Source: Pyrinomonadaceae bacterium
GTDB taxonomy: Bacteria > Acidobacteriota > Blastocatellia > Pyrinomonadales > Pyrinomonadaceae
Assembly: GCA_013003215.1 (NCBI GenBank)
Contig: JABDKD010000046.1
Location: 1 to 33,877 of the forward strand
Direction of reading: 5' to 3'
DNA: 33,877 nt
Made by a program: the position numbers and the translations under genes. The notes under the pieces were generated by a model that was not told the DNA's origin, did not search any database, and worked only from the letters and a program-made list of their open reading frames with translations. Within the stretch, counting starts at the first letter, position 1. Every line of letters begins with the position of its first letter. This document shows positions 16,530 to 26,949 of the stretch, piece after piece.

Positions 16530-16637
16530 ATGTATCTCGTCCTAAATCATTTTGTTTTGATAAAAAAGAATGGCACAATTCAGGCTCAATAACAACACTT
16601 TCCCAGAACGAATAGAATTGGGAAATCGGAGTATGAT

Positions 16638-18666
<2,029 letters not shown>

Positions 18667-18674
18667 CCAAGTGA

Positions 18675-18806
18675 GTTCAAGGTTCAAGGTTCAAAGTTCA
18701 AGGTTTGAATCTTAGATCTTGAACTTTGAATCTTCCGACGCTTGTTGCGAGCGTAAAGGAAAAATCCGGTCTTCCGACATTGAACTTTGAACATTGAACT
18801 TTGAAC
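18675..18806. repeat. Inverted heptamer arrays (GTTCAAG / TTGAAC) around a short hairpin
   Basis: Four heptamers of GTTCAA(G/A) run from 18675 to 18702. Their complements follow as CTTGAAC-TTTGAAT (18718-18731) and as four units of (A/T)TTGAAC (18779-18806). Bases 18690-18702 and 18718-18730 form a perfect 13-bp stem with a 15-nt loop. The middle holds a further 5-bp hairpin (ACGCT/AGCGT, 18738-18754) and the repeated octamer CTTCCGAC. The element fills the gap between the ArsC-like gene and the DUF2237 gene. Confidence 0.85.
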
Positions 18807-18815
18807 TTATAGAAG

Positions 18816-19226
18816 ATGAGCATTACAAACGGAAACGGGAACGGACACATGCCCAAGGCGAAGAATGTGCTTGGCGGCGAGCTGAAGTCCTGCTGCAAGG
18901 ATCCGATGACAGGGTTTTACCGGGACGGGTTTTGCAAAACCGGCGCGAACGACCTTGGTCGTCATACGGTTTGCGCAGATATCACCGACGAGTTTCTGGA
19001 ATTTTCAAAGGGCGCCGGCAATGACCTCTCAACTCCGCACCCCGAATTTGGATTTCCGGGCCTGAAGGAAGGCGACAAATGGTGTCTCTGCGTACTGCGC
19101 TGGAAAGAGGCCCTTGACGCGGGAAAAGCGCCAAAGGTCTTTCTTGAGTCGACCAACATCGCTTCCCTCCAATATGTATCGCTGGAAGACCTCGAGAGAT
19201 ATGCCGTAAACCTCCCCCCAGACTGA
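18816..19226 (+). CDS. DUF2237 family protein
   Basis: A 136-residue cysteine-rich cytoplasmic protein of unknown function. The family pattern is clear: NVLGGELKSCCKDPMTGFYR, DGFCKTGANDLGRHTVCA, TDEFLEFSKGAGNDLSTP, and FPGLKEGDKWCLCVLRWKEA. The six conserved cysteines suggest metal binding or redox activity, but no biochemical role is known to me. The first 11 residues (SITNGNGNGHM) are low complexity, and an internal ATG at 18849 is an alternative start. The stop overlaps the next start by one base (TGATG), so DinB is coupled to it. Confidence 0.9.
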   Translation: MSITNGNGNGHMPKAKNVLGGELKSCCKDPMTGFYRDGFCKTGANDLGRHTVCADITDEFLEFSKGAGNDLSTPHPEFGFPGLKEGDKWCLCVLRWKEALDAGKAPKVFLESTNIASLQYVSLEDLERYAVNLPPD

Positions 19227-19684
19227 TGGATTCGATAACACATCTCAACCATCTATACGGATTCAACGATTGGGCTAACCGAGTTATAGTCAGGCAGTTG
19301 CGAAATGCTGATTCAAAGCGGTCACTTCGTTGCCTTGCTCACATCTTGATTACCGAGGATGAGTATTTTGAGCGTCTGCATGGGAAAGACTCAACCGGTT
19401 TCGATTTCTGGCCGGATCTGACAATTGATCAATGTGCGGAACTCGCAAAAAAGAATGCCGAACGATTTACGAGACTTATCGAGGGCTTTCAGGAAGAGGG
19501 GCTCGGCACCTCGGTTAGTTACAAAACGAGTGAAGGTGTAGAATTCGGGAATAGTTTTCGAGAAATCCTTACGCATGTACTCTTTCACTCGATGAACCAT
19601 CGTGGCCAGATACTTACTTTCCTCCGGGAGGACGGCTTCGAGCCACCGTTGATCGACTACATCGTGTTTGAGCGAACCCATTGA
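19226..19684 (+). CDS. DinB family protein
   Basis: A 152-residue four-helix metal-binding protein of the DinB/YfiT superfamily. Its members include thiol-dependent S-transferases and many proteins of unknown role. The typical elements are YGFNDWANRVIVRQL in helix 1, a His in LAHILITEDEYFERL, and the C-terminal HVLFHSMNHRGQI with the His pair that completes the metal site. The start is in the TGATG overlap with the DUF2237 gene. The coding end overlaps the first codons of the longest scpA frame. Confidence 0.9.
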   Translation: MDSITHLNHLYGFNDWANRVIVRQLRNADSKRSLRCLAHILITEDEYFERLHGKDSTGFDFWPDLTIDQCAELAKKNAERFTRLIEGFQEEGLGTSVSYKTSEGVEFGNSFREILTHVLFHSMNHRGQILTFLREDGFEPPLIDYIVFERTH

Positions 19685-19698
19685 AAACTGAGGTTTTA

Positions 19699-20481
19699 GT
19701 GGAAGAAAAAGAAGAACAAATAGTATTCGATTTCGAGAACGCGAAGGCGAAGATCTTTCGCGAATCTCGTGACGAGATCCAACTGACTCTGGGCGAGTTC
19801 GCGGGTCCGCTCGATCTGTTGCTTTACCTCATCCGCAAAGAACAAGCGAACATCTTTGACATCCCGATCGCAAAAATCACGAGAGAATACCTCAATTACA
19901 TCAAGCTTATGGAGAAGCTTGATATCGCTGTGGCGGGTGAGTTTCTCGTGATGTCCGCGACCCTAATCGAGATCAAATCGAGATTGCTGCTCCCGCAGGA
20001 ACCGGCCGCCGAAGGCGAAGAGGAACCGGAAGACCCAAGACAGGAGCTCGTTGACCGCCTGCTTGAACATCAGAAGTTTAAGAACGCAGCCGAAATGCTC
20101 TGGTCAAGGGCCACTGTTGAGCAGGCAGTGTTCACACGCGCACCGATCGAGACCGACGAGAACAATATGGAGGTTTCGGCGACAATCTTCGATCTGTTCG
20201 AGAAGTTCCAGCAGATAATGGAGCGACGCAAAGAAGAAATCCAGATGGATATTCAGCGTGAGGAAATGACACTCGCTGAGATGATCACGACCTTGCGCTC
20301 CCGGCTGAAAAAGGCAAAAAAGCTCAATCTTCTGGAGTTGTTTCGCAATCTGGAGACCAAGCAGGAACTCGTGCTTGCGTTTATCGCAACACTTGAGATC
20401 GTGCGCACGGAAAGCGTGCGACTCGTGCAGGAAAGTACGTTTGGGGACATACTTATAGTCGTAGAAACGGAAACCGGTTGA
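19699..20481 (+). CDS. scpA: Segregation and condensation protein A
   Basis: ScpA is the kleisin subunit of the bacterial SMC condensin; it bridges SMC heads and binds ScpB. The N-terminal helical domain carries LTLGEFAGPLDLLLYLIRKEQ and DIPIAKITREYLNYI. The middle is an acidic linker (EGEEEPEDPRQELV), and the C-terminal winged helix ends at VQESTFGDI. I favour the GTG at 19699 because TGAGG lies five bases before it. A TTG at 19681, overlapping the DinB stop, is an alternative six codons longer. It is followed by scpB after 46 bases. Confidence 0.95.
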   Translation: MEEKEEQIVFDFENAKAKIFRESRDEIQLTLGEFAGPLDLLLYLIRKEQANIFDIPIAKITREYLNYIKLMEKLDIAVAGEFLVMSATLIEIKSRLLLPQEPAAEGEEEPEDPRQELVDRLLEHQKFKNAAEMLWSRATVEQAVFTRAPIETDENNMEVSATIFDLFEKFQQIMERRKEEIQMDIQREEMTLAEMITTLRSRLKKAKKLNLLELFRNLETKQELVLAFIATLEIVRTESVRLVQESTFGDILIVVETETG

Positions 20482-20527
20482 AATATTTCGCAATCAGCGT
20501 TAAAAGTACTCATCCCCAATTTGAACA

Positions 20528-21085
20528 GTGGCAAAAGAAAAACCGCAAAAACAGCGCAGAAGTCTAGGCGAACTCGTAGCCGCGATCGAGGCGCTTATCT
20601 TCGTTTCCGAAGAGCCGATCACGGTTCGCATGCTCATCAAGATAATAAATGAAGACCGGGATACTGTTCGGGCTGCGCTCGACCAACTCTCGAATGAGTA
20701 TGACGAGCGCGAAAGCGGCCTACAGGTTCGCGAGATCGGAGGCGGGTGGCAAATCTCAACGAGACCCGAATTCCATGAAGACGTTCGTGCTTTCTTGAAG
20801 ACCCGGCCCTCTGCGAAATTGTCGCTGGCAGCCCTCGAAACCCTCGCCGTAATCGCATACAAGCAACCTGTTACCGTACCCGAGATTCTCGAAATACGCG
20901 GTGTACAGTCCGCGTCGTCGATTAAGACGCTTTTGGACAAGAGACTCATCGTTTCAAAAGGCCGAAAGGAGACGGTTGGACGTCCAATGCAGTACGGAAC
21001 CTCTAAGGACTTCATGATCCAATTCGGGCTAAAAGACCTTTCCGAGTTGCCCAACATCGAGGATTTTGAAGATTTCGTTCAGTAA
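20528..21085 (+). CDS. scpB: Segregation and condensation protein B
   Basis: ScpB dimers bind the ScpA linker and help regulate SMC condensin. The 185-residue protein has two winged-helix domains. Visible signatures are LVAAIEALIFVSEEPIT, LQVREIGGGWQISTRPEF, KLSLAALETLAVIAYKQPVT and the DKRLIVSKGRKETVGRPMQYGTS block. The start is a GTG. It ends 3 bases before rluB, so the three genes are one transcription unit, as in many bacteria. Confidence 0.96.
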   Translation: MAKEKPQKQRRSLGELVAAIEALIFVSEEPITVRMLIKIINEDRDTVRAALDQLSNEYDERESGLQVREIGGGWQISTRPEFHEDVRAFLKTRPSAKLSLAALETLAVIAYKQPVTVPEILEIRGVQSASSIKTLLDKRLIVSKGRKETVGRPMQYGTSKDFMIQFGLKDLSELPNIEDFEDFVQ

Positions 21086-21088
21086 ATT

Positions 21089-21805
21089 ATGCAGGAACGC
21101 CTCCAAAAGATAATCGCGAACGCGGGAATTACTTCACGACGAAAAGCGGAAGTTCTGATTACCGAAGGCAAGGTATCGGTGAACGGAAAAACCGTGAAAA
21201 CATTGGGCACGAAGGCAGATGCCTCTACCGACCACATCAAAGTCAACGGCAAGCTGATCAACCCAAAACTCGAAAAGAAAAGCGACACTTACATTCTTCT
21301 CAACAAACCCAAAGGCATTCTGTGTACCGTTTCCGACCCGGACGGGAGAAAAACGATCATGGACCTAGTTCGAGGTTACGGAAGAATATTTCCGGTAGGG
21401 AGACTCGATTACAACTCCGAAGGGCTTTTGATTCTCACAAACGACGGAGATTTCGCCAACCGCGTCGCCTCCAGCCGCAAGGTTCCGAAGATTTACCGGG
21501 TGAAGGTTAAGGGACAGCCAAAACAAAACGCGATCAACCGCCTTCGCCGGGGGTTGCGCCTCCATGATGGGTTTAAAACCGCGCCCGCCGAGATCAAAGA
21601 ACTCCAATCCACAAAAAAGAACGCCTGGTTCGAGGTCACACTTCTAGAAGGTCATAACAGGCAAGTGCGGAAAATGTTTGACGCAGTAGGATTCTCCGTC
21701 GTGAAGCTCAAAAGGGTAGGTATCGGAAAACTCTCAGAAGCCGGCCTGCAACCCGGTGAACACCGGGAATTATCTAAAGAAGAAGTTAAGTCGTTGATAA
21801 GCTAG
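21089..21805 (+). CDS. rluB: 23S rRNA pseudouridine synthase, RluB/RsuA family
   Basis: A 238-residue enzyme with an N-terminal S4 RNA-binding domain (RLQKIIANAGITSRRKAE) and the RsuA-type catalytic domain. The catalytic Asp lies in VGRLDYNSEGLLILTNDG, and HNRQVRKMFDAVG is the conserved C-terminal loop. Its place directly after scpB is the widespread scpA-scpB-rluB arrangement, which favours the RluB role (U2605 in E. coli numbering) over RsuA or RluE. No terminator is obvious after it. Confidence 0.93.
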   Translation: MQERLQKIIANAGITSRRKAEVLITEGKVSVNGKTVKTLGTKADASTDHIKVNGKLINPKLEKKSDTYILLNKPKGILCTVSDPDGRKTIMDLVRGYGRIFPVGRLDYNSEGLLILTNDGDFANRVASSRKVPKIYRVKVKGQPKQNAINRLRRGLRLHDGFKTAPAEIKELQSTKKNAWFEVTLLEGHNRQVRKMFDAVGFSVVKLKRVGIGKLSEAGLQPGEHRELSKEEVKSLIS

Positions 21806-21833
21806 GTCGGACCGGTAAGTTCGATTCGCACTT

Positions 21834-21862
21834 TTGAGGAGTGAACGATTATTCGGTATTAT
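21834..21862 (+). promoter_or_regulatory. Candidate sigma-70-type promoter for acyl-CoA dehydrogenase
   Basis: TTGAGG (21834-21839) and TATTAT (21857-21862) are separated by 17 bases, matching the consensus at 4 and 5 of 6 positions. The expected start of RNA would leave a leader of about 25 bases before the ATG at 21895. Confidence 0.4.
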
Positions 21863-21894
21863 AAGTAAACGTTATTAGATCATAAATATTAAGC

Positions 21895-23037
21895 ATGAAT
21901 TTTGAATTAAACGAAGAACAAGAGCAGATAAAATTTAGCGTACGTGAATTCGCGGAAAGCGAGATTCTTCCAAACGTCATGGATTGGGATGAATCCCAGA
22001 CGTTTTTCGATGAACTTCGACCGCAGTTAGCAGAACTGGGGCTTCTGGGAGTTATTTTCCCTGAAGAATACGGTGGTTCCGCAATGGGTTACGTCGAGTA
22101 TGCGACGATCATCGAGGAACTTGGCCGTGTATGCGGCTCGGTTGCGCTTTCTGTGGCCGCGCATAACTCATTGTGTTCAAATCACATCTATACGTTCGGC
22201 ACGGAAGAACAGAAACAAAAGTATTTGGTACCTTTGGCGCAGGGTGAAAGCTGGGGTGCATGGGGACTGACTGAAGCACAGGCGGGCAGCGATGCGGGCG
22301 GTACGCGAACGACCGCGGTTCGCAACAATGGAGGATGGAAGGTCAACGGTTCAAAAAACTTTATTACCCACGCCATCTCTTGCCATACCTGCGTGGCCGT
22401 CGCGGTTACCGATAAAGAAAAAGGCAACAAGGGTATCTCGGCGTTCATTTTTGACAAATCCATGGACGGATTCAGGCCGGACCATAAGGAAAACAAGCTG
22501 GGCATGAGGGCAAGTGAGACGGCCTCGGTCGTTTTTGAAGATTGCAATGTCCCTGAAGACAACCTGCTCGGCAACGAGGGTGAAGGCTTTCTCCAAGCAA
22601 TGAAAGTACTTGATGGCGGTCGGATTTCAATTGCCGCACTGTCTGTCGGAATCGCGCAAGGTGCCTATGAGGCTGCCGTGAAGTATGCAAAGGAACGCCA
22701 GCAGTTTGGTCGTCCGATTTCGGAGTTTCAGGCGATTCAGTTCAAGCTTGCTGATATGGCCACGGATATTGAGGCGGCACGCCTGCTAACACTTCAGGCC
22801 GCGTTCTTGAAGGACAACGACAAGCCTGTTACACGACAATCGGCGATGGCCAAATTATATGCCTCCGAGGCAGCTGTTCGGGTATCTGAGGAATCCGTGC
22901 AAATCCACGGTGGCTATGGTTATACAAAAGATTATCCCGCCGAGAAATTCTGGCGGGATTCCAAACTCTGCACGATCGGAGAAGGAACGAGCGAAGTTCA
23001 AAGACTAGTGATCGCAAAACACCTTTTGAGATCATAA
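21895..23037 (+). CDS. Acyl-CoA dehydrogenase
   Basis: A 380-residue flavoprotein that introduces the alpha-beta double bond in acyl-CoA during fatty-acid or branched-chain amino-acid breakdown, passing electrons to ETF. The domains are in the usual order: N-terminal helical ([18 protein letters not shown]), beta domain with [11 protein letters not shown] and KNFITHA, and C-terminal helical with [22 protein letters not shown]. The catalytic base is Glu363 in [10 protein letters not shown], the position used by short- and medium-chain enzymes rather than the Gly-shifted isovaleryl type. Chain-length preference cannot be decided. The stop is one base from the converging TPR gene, and its terminator lies inside that gene. 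Confidence 0.95.
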   Translation: MNFELNEEQEQIKFSVREFAESEILPNVMDWDESQTFFDELRPQLAELGLLGVIFPEEYGGSAMGYVEYATIIEELGRVCGSVALSVAAHNSLCSNHIYTFGTEEQKQKYLVPLAQGESWGAWGLTEAQAGSDAGGTRTTAVRNNGGWKVNGSKNFITHAISCHTCVAVAVTDKEKGNKGISAFIFDKSMDGFRPDHKENKLGMRASETASVVFEDCNVPEDNLLGNEGEGFLQAMKVLDGGRISIAALSVGIAQGAYEAAVKYAKERQQFGRPISEFQAIQFKLADMATDIEAARLLTLQAAFLKDNDKPVTRQSAMAKLYASEAAVRVSEESVQIHGGYGYTKDYPAEKFWRDSKLCTIGEGTSEVQRLVIAKHLLRS

Positions 23038-23038
23038 A

Positions 23039-24100
23039 CTAGGGTCGAAAGGACTTAGACCATTCTACAAATTCAATCATTTTAGAGCCGTTAGCGTCGA
23101 GGTACGCTGCGGCTTTTTTATTTCCGTTCTGATGCATCAACAAATATGAGAACTGCTCAACATAGGCCTTGTCACTGATACCTTTCAGGAAGCTGAAATA
23201 TTGATCTTTGACAAAATTTCGTTTCATTTTGGTCTCGAGGGCAACCGCAATGAACGACTTTATTTTGGAGATGAACTTCTCTTCGTCGGACAGCTTTTCT
23301 TTATCCTCGGTTTCGTTCACGGCTCCCGTCAGGCCCAGTGCCAATTCAATCGAACCGAAATCTCCTTCATCTGTTGGTCCGTCGAGGTTCAGAAAGATGT
23401 TTATTGAGTTAGGCTTTTCTCCTTTTTCAACTCCGCCGGCAAATACATCCCTAAAGATCTTATTCGCACGCTTTGCCCGCGGCGTATTCGATTCCAGGGT
23501 CAACACCCTCGCCGCCGCAAGCATCGCTGGTACGCGGTACTTTGTTCCTATATAGACCTCCGCAAGTATGTAGTGGGGCGATACGTAGGCGGGCCTGATT
23601 TCAATGCTTTTCTTTAGGCTTTTCTTCGCCTCGTCGTAGTTCCCCATACGCGCCAGTGTCACGCCCTTCTCATAATGCAAGAGTTCATTGTCAGGTGCGA
23701 GTTTGAGAGCCTTACCGTAGATCTTCAAAGCATTTTTACGATCACCCTGATCGTCCGCTATGTTGCCCAGAATCCGATAGACTTCGGGAAGATGAAGTCC
23801 TTTGTATTTGGTCGCCTTCTCCAAATTTATAAGGGCGTTGTCAAAATCTTTCTTGAAGTAGTAAGCGAGACCCAGCCCGAACATCGCATCCACACATTCA
23901 GTACAGCTTTTCGCTACGCTCAGATACATCGCTATCGCGTCATCAGTTTGCTTTTGCTTGTATTTGTCACTTGCCTGAGCCAAAAGAGCTGCTTGTGCCT
24001 CGGTCGGTGTCGCAGGTGTCAGCTTTGCCTTGTGGATTTTTTGCGAAAAACCTACAGAGGCGAGACATACGATCAGGAGAGTCAACTTAAGTGCATTCAT
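23039..24100 (-). CDS. Secreted tetratricopeptide-repeat protein
   Basis: A 353-residue protein with a signal peptide ending at GFSQ (residue 19). About five TPR units span residues 35-205: DKYKQKQTDDAIAMYLSVA, FGLGLAYYFKKDFDNALINLEKA, RILGNIADDQGDRKNALKIYGKALKLAPDN, YEKGVTLARMGNYDEAKKSLKKS and an ALAAARVL unit. The C-terminal 150 residues do not match a family I know. It probably acts as an exported scaffold. It faces the CRTAC1 cassette across a 175-base divergent region and may belong to it functionally. Its 3' end encodes, on the opposite strand, the terminator of the acyl-CoA dehydrogenase transcript. Confidence 0.85.
   Translation of the reverse strand: MNALKLTLLIVCLASVGFSQKIHKAKLTPATPTEAQAALLAQASDKYKQKQTDDAIAMYLSVAKSCTECVDAMFGLGLAYYFKKDFDNALINLEKATKYKGLHLPEVYRILGNIADDQGDRKNALKIYGKALKLAPDNELLHYEKGVTLARMGNYDEAKKSLKKSIEIRPAYVSPHYILAEVYIGTKYRVPAMLAAARVLTLESNTPRAKRANKIFRDVFAGGVEKGEKPNSINIFLNLDGPTDEGDFGSIELALGLTGAVNETEDKEKLSDEEKFISKIKSFIAVALETKMKRNFVKDQYFSFLKGISDKAYVEQFSYLLMHQNGNKKAAAYLDANGSKMIEFVEWSKSFRP
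23086..23120 (+). terminator. Intrinsic terminator embedded in the opposing gene
   Basis: AGCCG-TT-AGCGT pairs with ACGCT-G-CGGCT around a short loop and is followed by TTTTTT. It lies about 50 bases past the acyl-CoA dehydrogenase stop, inside the 3' coding end of the minus-strand TPR gene. Confidence 0.78.
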
Positions 24101-24235
24101 ATCGATTTTCGAATTCTGATTGATCTAAACTTGTTTTTGGATGCCCGATAGCGTTCGAATGATCGCACCAGTTAATCCACCGCCAACTCTACAGCATTAG
24201 TCCACAATTTGTTTACCTGGATTAGCTCAAACCTA

Positions 24236-24264
24236 TTGCAATTGGATAGACCGAAAGCTAGAAT
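24236..24264 (+). promoter_or_regulatory. Candidate promoter for the CRTAC1 cassette
   Basis: TTGCAA (24236-24241) and TAGAAT (24259-24264) are 17 bases apart, with 4 and 5 of 6 consensus matches. Transcription would begin about five bases before the ATG at 24276, giving an almost leaderless mRNA. This fits the absence of a ribosome site. Confidence 0.5.
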
Positions 24265-24275
24265 TAGGCATCTAA

Positions 24276-25232
24276 ATGTTAGTATTTCAAAGAATTAGTG
24301 CGATTCTTCTGCTGTTCGCAATCGTGGGACTATTTGTCGGTTGCGGCGACGACGAAGCGAGATTGAGGTCTGATTCCGAGGCTGCTGCTTTCTTCAACAA
24401 AGCCGCAAATAAAGTCGGGAAGCAGCAAAAGCTTACACCGGAAGAGTTCGAAGAGTTGAAAAAGCTCTATTCCGTCTATCCGAATTCCGAGGCCGTTACT
24501 GTTCTCTACGAAAAAGCGCTTCTGCTGCGAAAGGACTGGCCCCTGCTCATCGCCTTCTACAAATCTGATCCGACCTTCGAATCGAATCCGGTGGCACGTA
24601 AGAGTCTGGCGAAAATCTATGTCCGGGCCGGCATGTACGAGGACGGGTATAAACTGGCGAGTCAGTTTGATTTTGGTTCCAACTCGGACATGAGAAGAGC
24701 TGCGGGCATATCTTTGTTCAAACTCGGGAAATACCCTGAAGCTAAGAAGGTGTTTGAGGCGCACAAAGAAAAGATCGAGGCTGAAAAGAGCTTTGATGAA
24801 ATGGTGTTTCACGGCCTTATCTATTTCTACGAGGGAGAGAATGATAAGGCAATTGAAATTCTGGAAAAGGTTATTGATATCAATCCCGCAGATATCAAGG
24901 CAAACAATGCACTTGCAAGGATTTACTCTTCTTCGGGAGAGAAAGAAAAGGCGAATGAAGCGACAAAGAGACTTCAGGAATCCTACGATATTCTTACTGA
25001 AACGGAACAAGTAAAGATCAGAAGGGTGGAACGTCTCTACCAATTGCAGGATCACTTTAAAGCGAAACGATACGAAGAGGTAATCGTGCTTGGTAAACAG
25101 TTGCTTCCGGATATTCAAGGCCCTAACAAGATTACGATTTACCGCTACCTTTATGAAGCCTATCAAGCGACCGGCAAGGCGAAAGAGGCGCGCGAAATCC
25201 TCGAAACTATAAATCAGCTTCAAAAAAAATGA
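24276..25232 (+). CDS. TPR-repeat lipoprotein
   Basis: A 318-residue exported protein. The N-terminal signal ends in the lipobox LFVGC (Cys23), followed by an acidic GDDEAR segment. The remainder is helical repeats, with clear TPR-like units such as GLIYFYEGENDKAIEILEKVIDINPADIKANNALARIYSSSGEKEKA and a final LYEAYQATGKAKEAREIL. It likely serves as a membrane-anchored assembly platform. It starts the plus-strand run and its stop overlaps the next start (ATGA), so it is coupled to the first CRTAC1 gene. No Shine-Dalgarno sequence is evident. Confidence 0.87.
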   Translation: MLVFQRISAILLLFAIVGLFVGCGDDEARLRSDSEAAAFFNKAANKVGKQQKLTPEEFEELKKLYSVYPNSEAVTVLYEKALLLRKDWPLLIAFYKSDPTFESNPVARKSLAKIYVRAGMYEDGYKLASQFDFGSNSDMRRAAGISLFKLGKYPEAKKVFEAHKEKIEAEKSFDEMVFHGLIYFYEGENDKAIEILEKVIDINPADIKANNALARIYSSSGEKEKANEATKRLQESYDILTETEQVKIRRVERLYQLQDHFKAKRYEEVIVLGKQLLPDIQGPNKITIYRYLYEAYQATGKAKEAREILETINQLQKK

Positions 25233-26929
25233 TTCGAATAATAACCGTTATCGCTTTCGTGAGCGCACTTGTCGCATGTGGGGATTCAACAGTCCCTTCA
25301 AGTACCGGATCAAAAGTCTCAACGTCTATAAAATTTACCGACGTGACGAAAGCGAAAGGCCTCGAGTATAAGCACGTTGCCGGACGTTCGCCGGACAAAT
25401 GGATGCCCGAAACTTTGAATTCAGGTGTCGCGGTCGCTGATTTTAACAATGACCGAGCACCCGACATCTTCTTTGTAAATAGTGGTACCTATGGGGATGT
25501 GGAGCGTTCCGAGACTACTTCCGACCGGCTGTACATCAATGACGGGAAGGGATCCTTCACCGACAAGACCAAGGAATGGAATGTTTTGGGCACGGGTTAC
25601 GGCGCCGGTGTGGCCGCCGGTGACATCGACGACGACGGCGACATCGATCTCTTTGTAACAAATGTCGAGGGAGATAACCGCTTGCTTCGGAACACCGGTG
25701 AAAAGTTTGAGGACATTACAAAAGAGGCCGGGTTCAAGGTTGACGGAAACTGGGCGTCGAGTGCTGGGTTTGGGGATTTTGATGCCGATGGCGACCTCGA
25801 TCTCTTCGTAGTTAAATACATTGTTTACTCGAAGGAGAATCACAAGAAGCAGTTCGACAGCGGGATGCAATCATACTCTGCGCCATTTCTGTATCCGGGC
25901 CTTGCTGATCAAATTTGGGAAAATGACGGAACGGGAAAATTCACTGATATCTCGGAAAAAGCGGGTATCGCGCAGTCACCCGGAAAAGGTCTCGCACTGG
26001 CGATCGGCGATATTGACCGAGATGGCGACACAGATGTTTACGTAGCCAATGACACGACCCCGAACCAGCTCTGGATAAACGACGGGACGGGAAGGTTCAA
26101 GGACATCGCCCGCCTTTCAGGCAGTGCCTATAGCGAAAGCGGAAGCGAAGACGGATCGATGGGCGCAGACTTCGCGGATGTCGACAACAATGGGTATCTG
26201 GATATCGCCGTAACGAATTTCCAGGAAGAAACAACAGCCCTGTACTCGCAGACGAAAGAAAACCTGTTTCGCGATATCTCTGACGCTTCGGGGATCGGTC
26301 AAACAGCGAGGGCCCGGCTTTCTTTTGGTATTGAATTCTTTGATGCCGATAACGATGGAGACGAGGATCTGCTCGTAGCAAACGGCCATATCGTCGATTT
26401 TGTCGCGAAGATCACAGCGTCGATTTCGTTTCCCCAACAAAACACTCTCTACGAAAACTCCGGCGATGGTAAGTTTGTCGATGTGAGTGACTCAGCAGGG
26501 AATGCGTTTCAGGTCAAACAGGTATCGAGAGGACTTGCGGTCGCAGATTTCGACAGTGACGGGGATTTAGACTTCGTCACCTCGAATAATGATGAGCCCG
26601 CGCAACTGGCTTTTAACGAATCCACCAATGCGGGAAATTTTGTTGGCCTTTTGCTGGAAGGAACCAAGGCAAGTAAGTCTGCGATCGGCACACGGCTGGT
26701 AGCGACGATAGGAGAAAAGAAGATTATTCGTGAGCTGATGGGGTCGCAGAGTTATCTTTCGGTAAGCGACTTTCGATTGCTCCTGGGTATCGGAGAGGCC
26801 GACAAAATAGACAAGCTCGAGATTCTCTGGATGGGTGGCGAGAAACAGACGATAGAAGGTATTGCTGCTGGAAAGTATTATTTGATCAAACAAGGTGAGC
26901 AGCCTTCAGATTTGAAGATTGGAAGCTAA
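25229..26929 (+). CDS. CRTAC1 family lipoprotein (FG-GAP/VCBS repeats plus ASPIC/UnbV)
   Basis: A 566-residue protein with a short signal and lipobox ALVAC (Cys17). It has at least six FG-GAP/VCBS blades with Ca2+-binding loops, for example DIDDDGDIDLFV, DFDADGDLDLFV, DIDRDGDTDVYV, DVDNNGYLDIAV, DADNDGDEDLLV and DFDSDGDLDF, expected to form a beta-propeller. The ASPIC/UnbV domain ends the protein (IGTRLVATIGEKK, GSQSYLSVSDFRLLLGIG). The family includes human cartilage acidic protein 1 and the UnbV proteins of enediyne clusters; no enzymatic activity is established. It overlaps the preceding gene by 4 bases and is followed by the large TPR-CRTAC1 gene. Confidence 0.92.
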   Translation: MIRIITVIAFVSALVACGDSTVPSSTGSKVSTSIKFTDVTKAKGLEYKHVAGRSPDKWMPETLNSGVAVADFNNDRAPDIFFVNSGTYGDVERSETTSDRLYINDGKGSFTDKTKEWNVLGTGYGAGVAAGDIDDDGDIDLFVTNVEGDNRLLRNTGEKFEDITKEAGFKVDGNWASSAGFGDFDADGDLDLFVVKYIVYSKENHKKQFDSGMQSYSAPFLYPGLADQIWENDGTGKFTDISEKAGIAQSPGKGLALAIGDIDRDGDTDVYVANDTTPNQLWINDGTGRFKDIARLSGSAYSESGSEDGSMGADFADVDNNGYLDIAVTNFQEETTALYSQTKENLFRDISDASGIGQTARARLSFGIEFFDADNDGDEDLLVANGHIVDFVAKITASISFPQQNTLYENSGDGKFVDVSDSAGNAFQVKQVSRGLAVADFDSDGDLDFVTSNNDEPAQLAFNESTNAGNFVGLLLEGTKASKSAIGTRLVATIGEKKIIRELMGSQSYLSVSDFRLLLGIGEADKIDKLEILWMGGEKQTIEGIAAGKYYLIKQGEQPSDLKIGS

Positions 26930-26949
26930 GTTTTTTGGTTCGAATTGTA

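Noticed and set aside
21806-21894. Possible tRNA from a GTTCGATTC-like stretch
   Set aside because: No acceptor or anticodon stem can be drawn within the 89-base gap.
24330-25223. 297-codon minus-strand frame opposite the TPR lipoprotein
   Set aside because: It is antisense to a gene with signal, lipobox and TPR motifs; its translation is Phe/Arg-rich without any family pattern.
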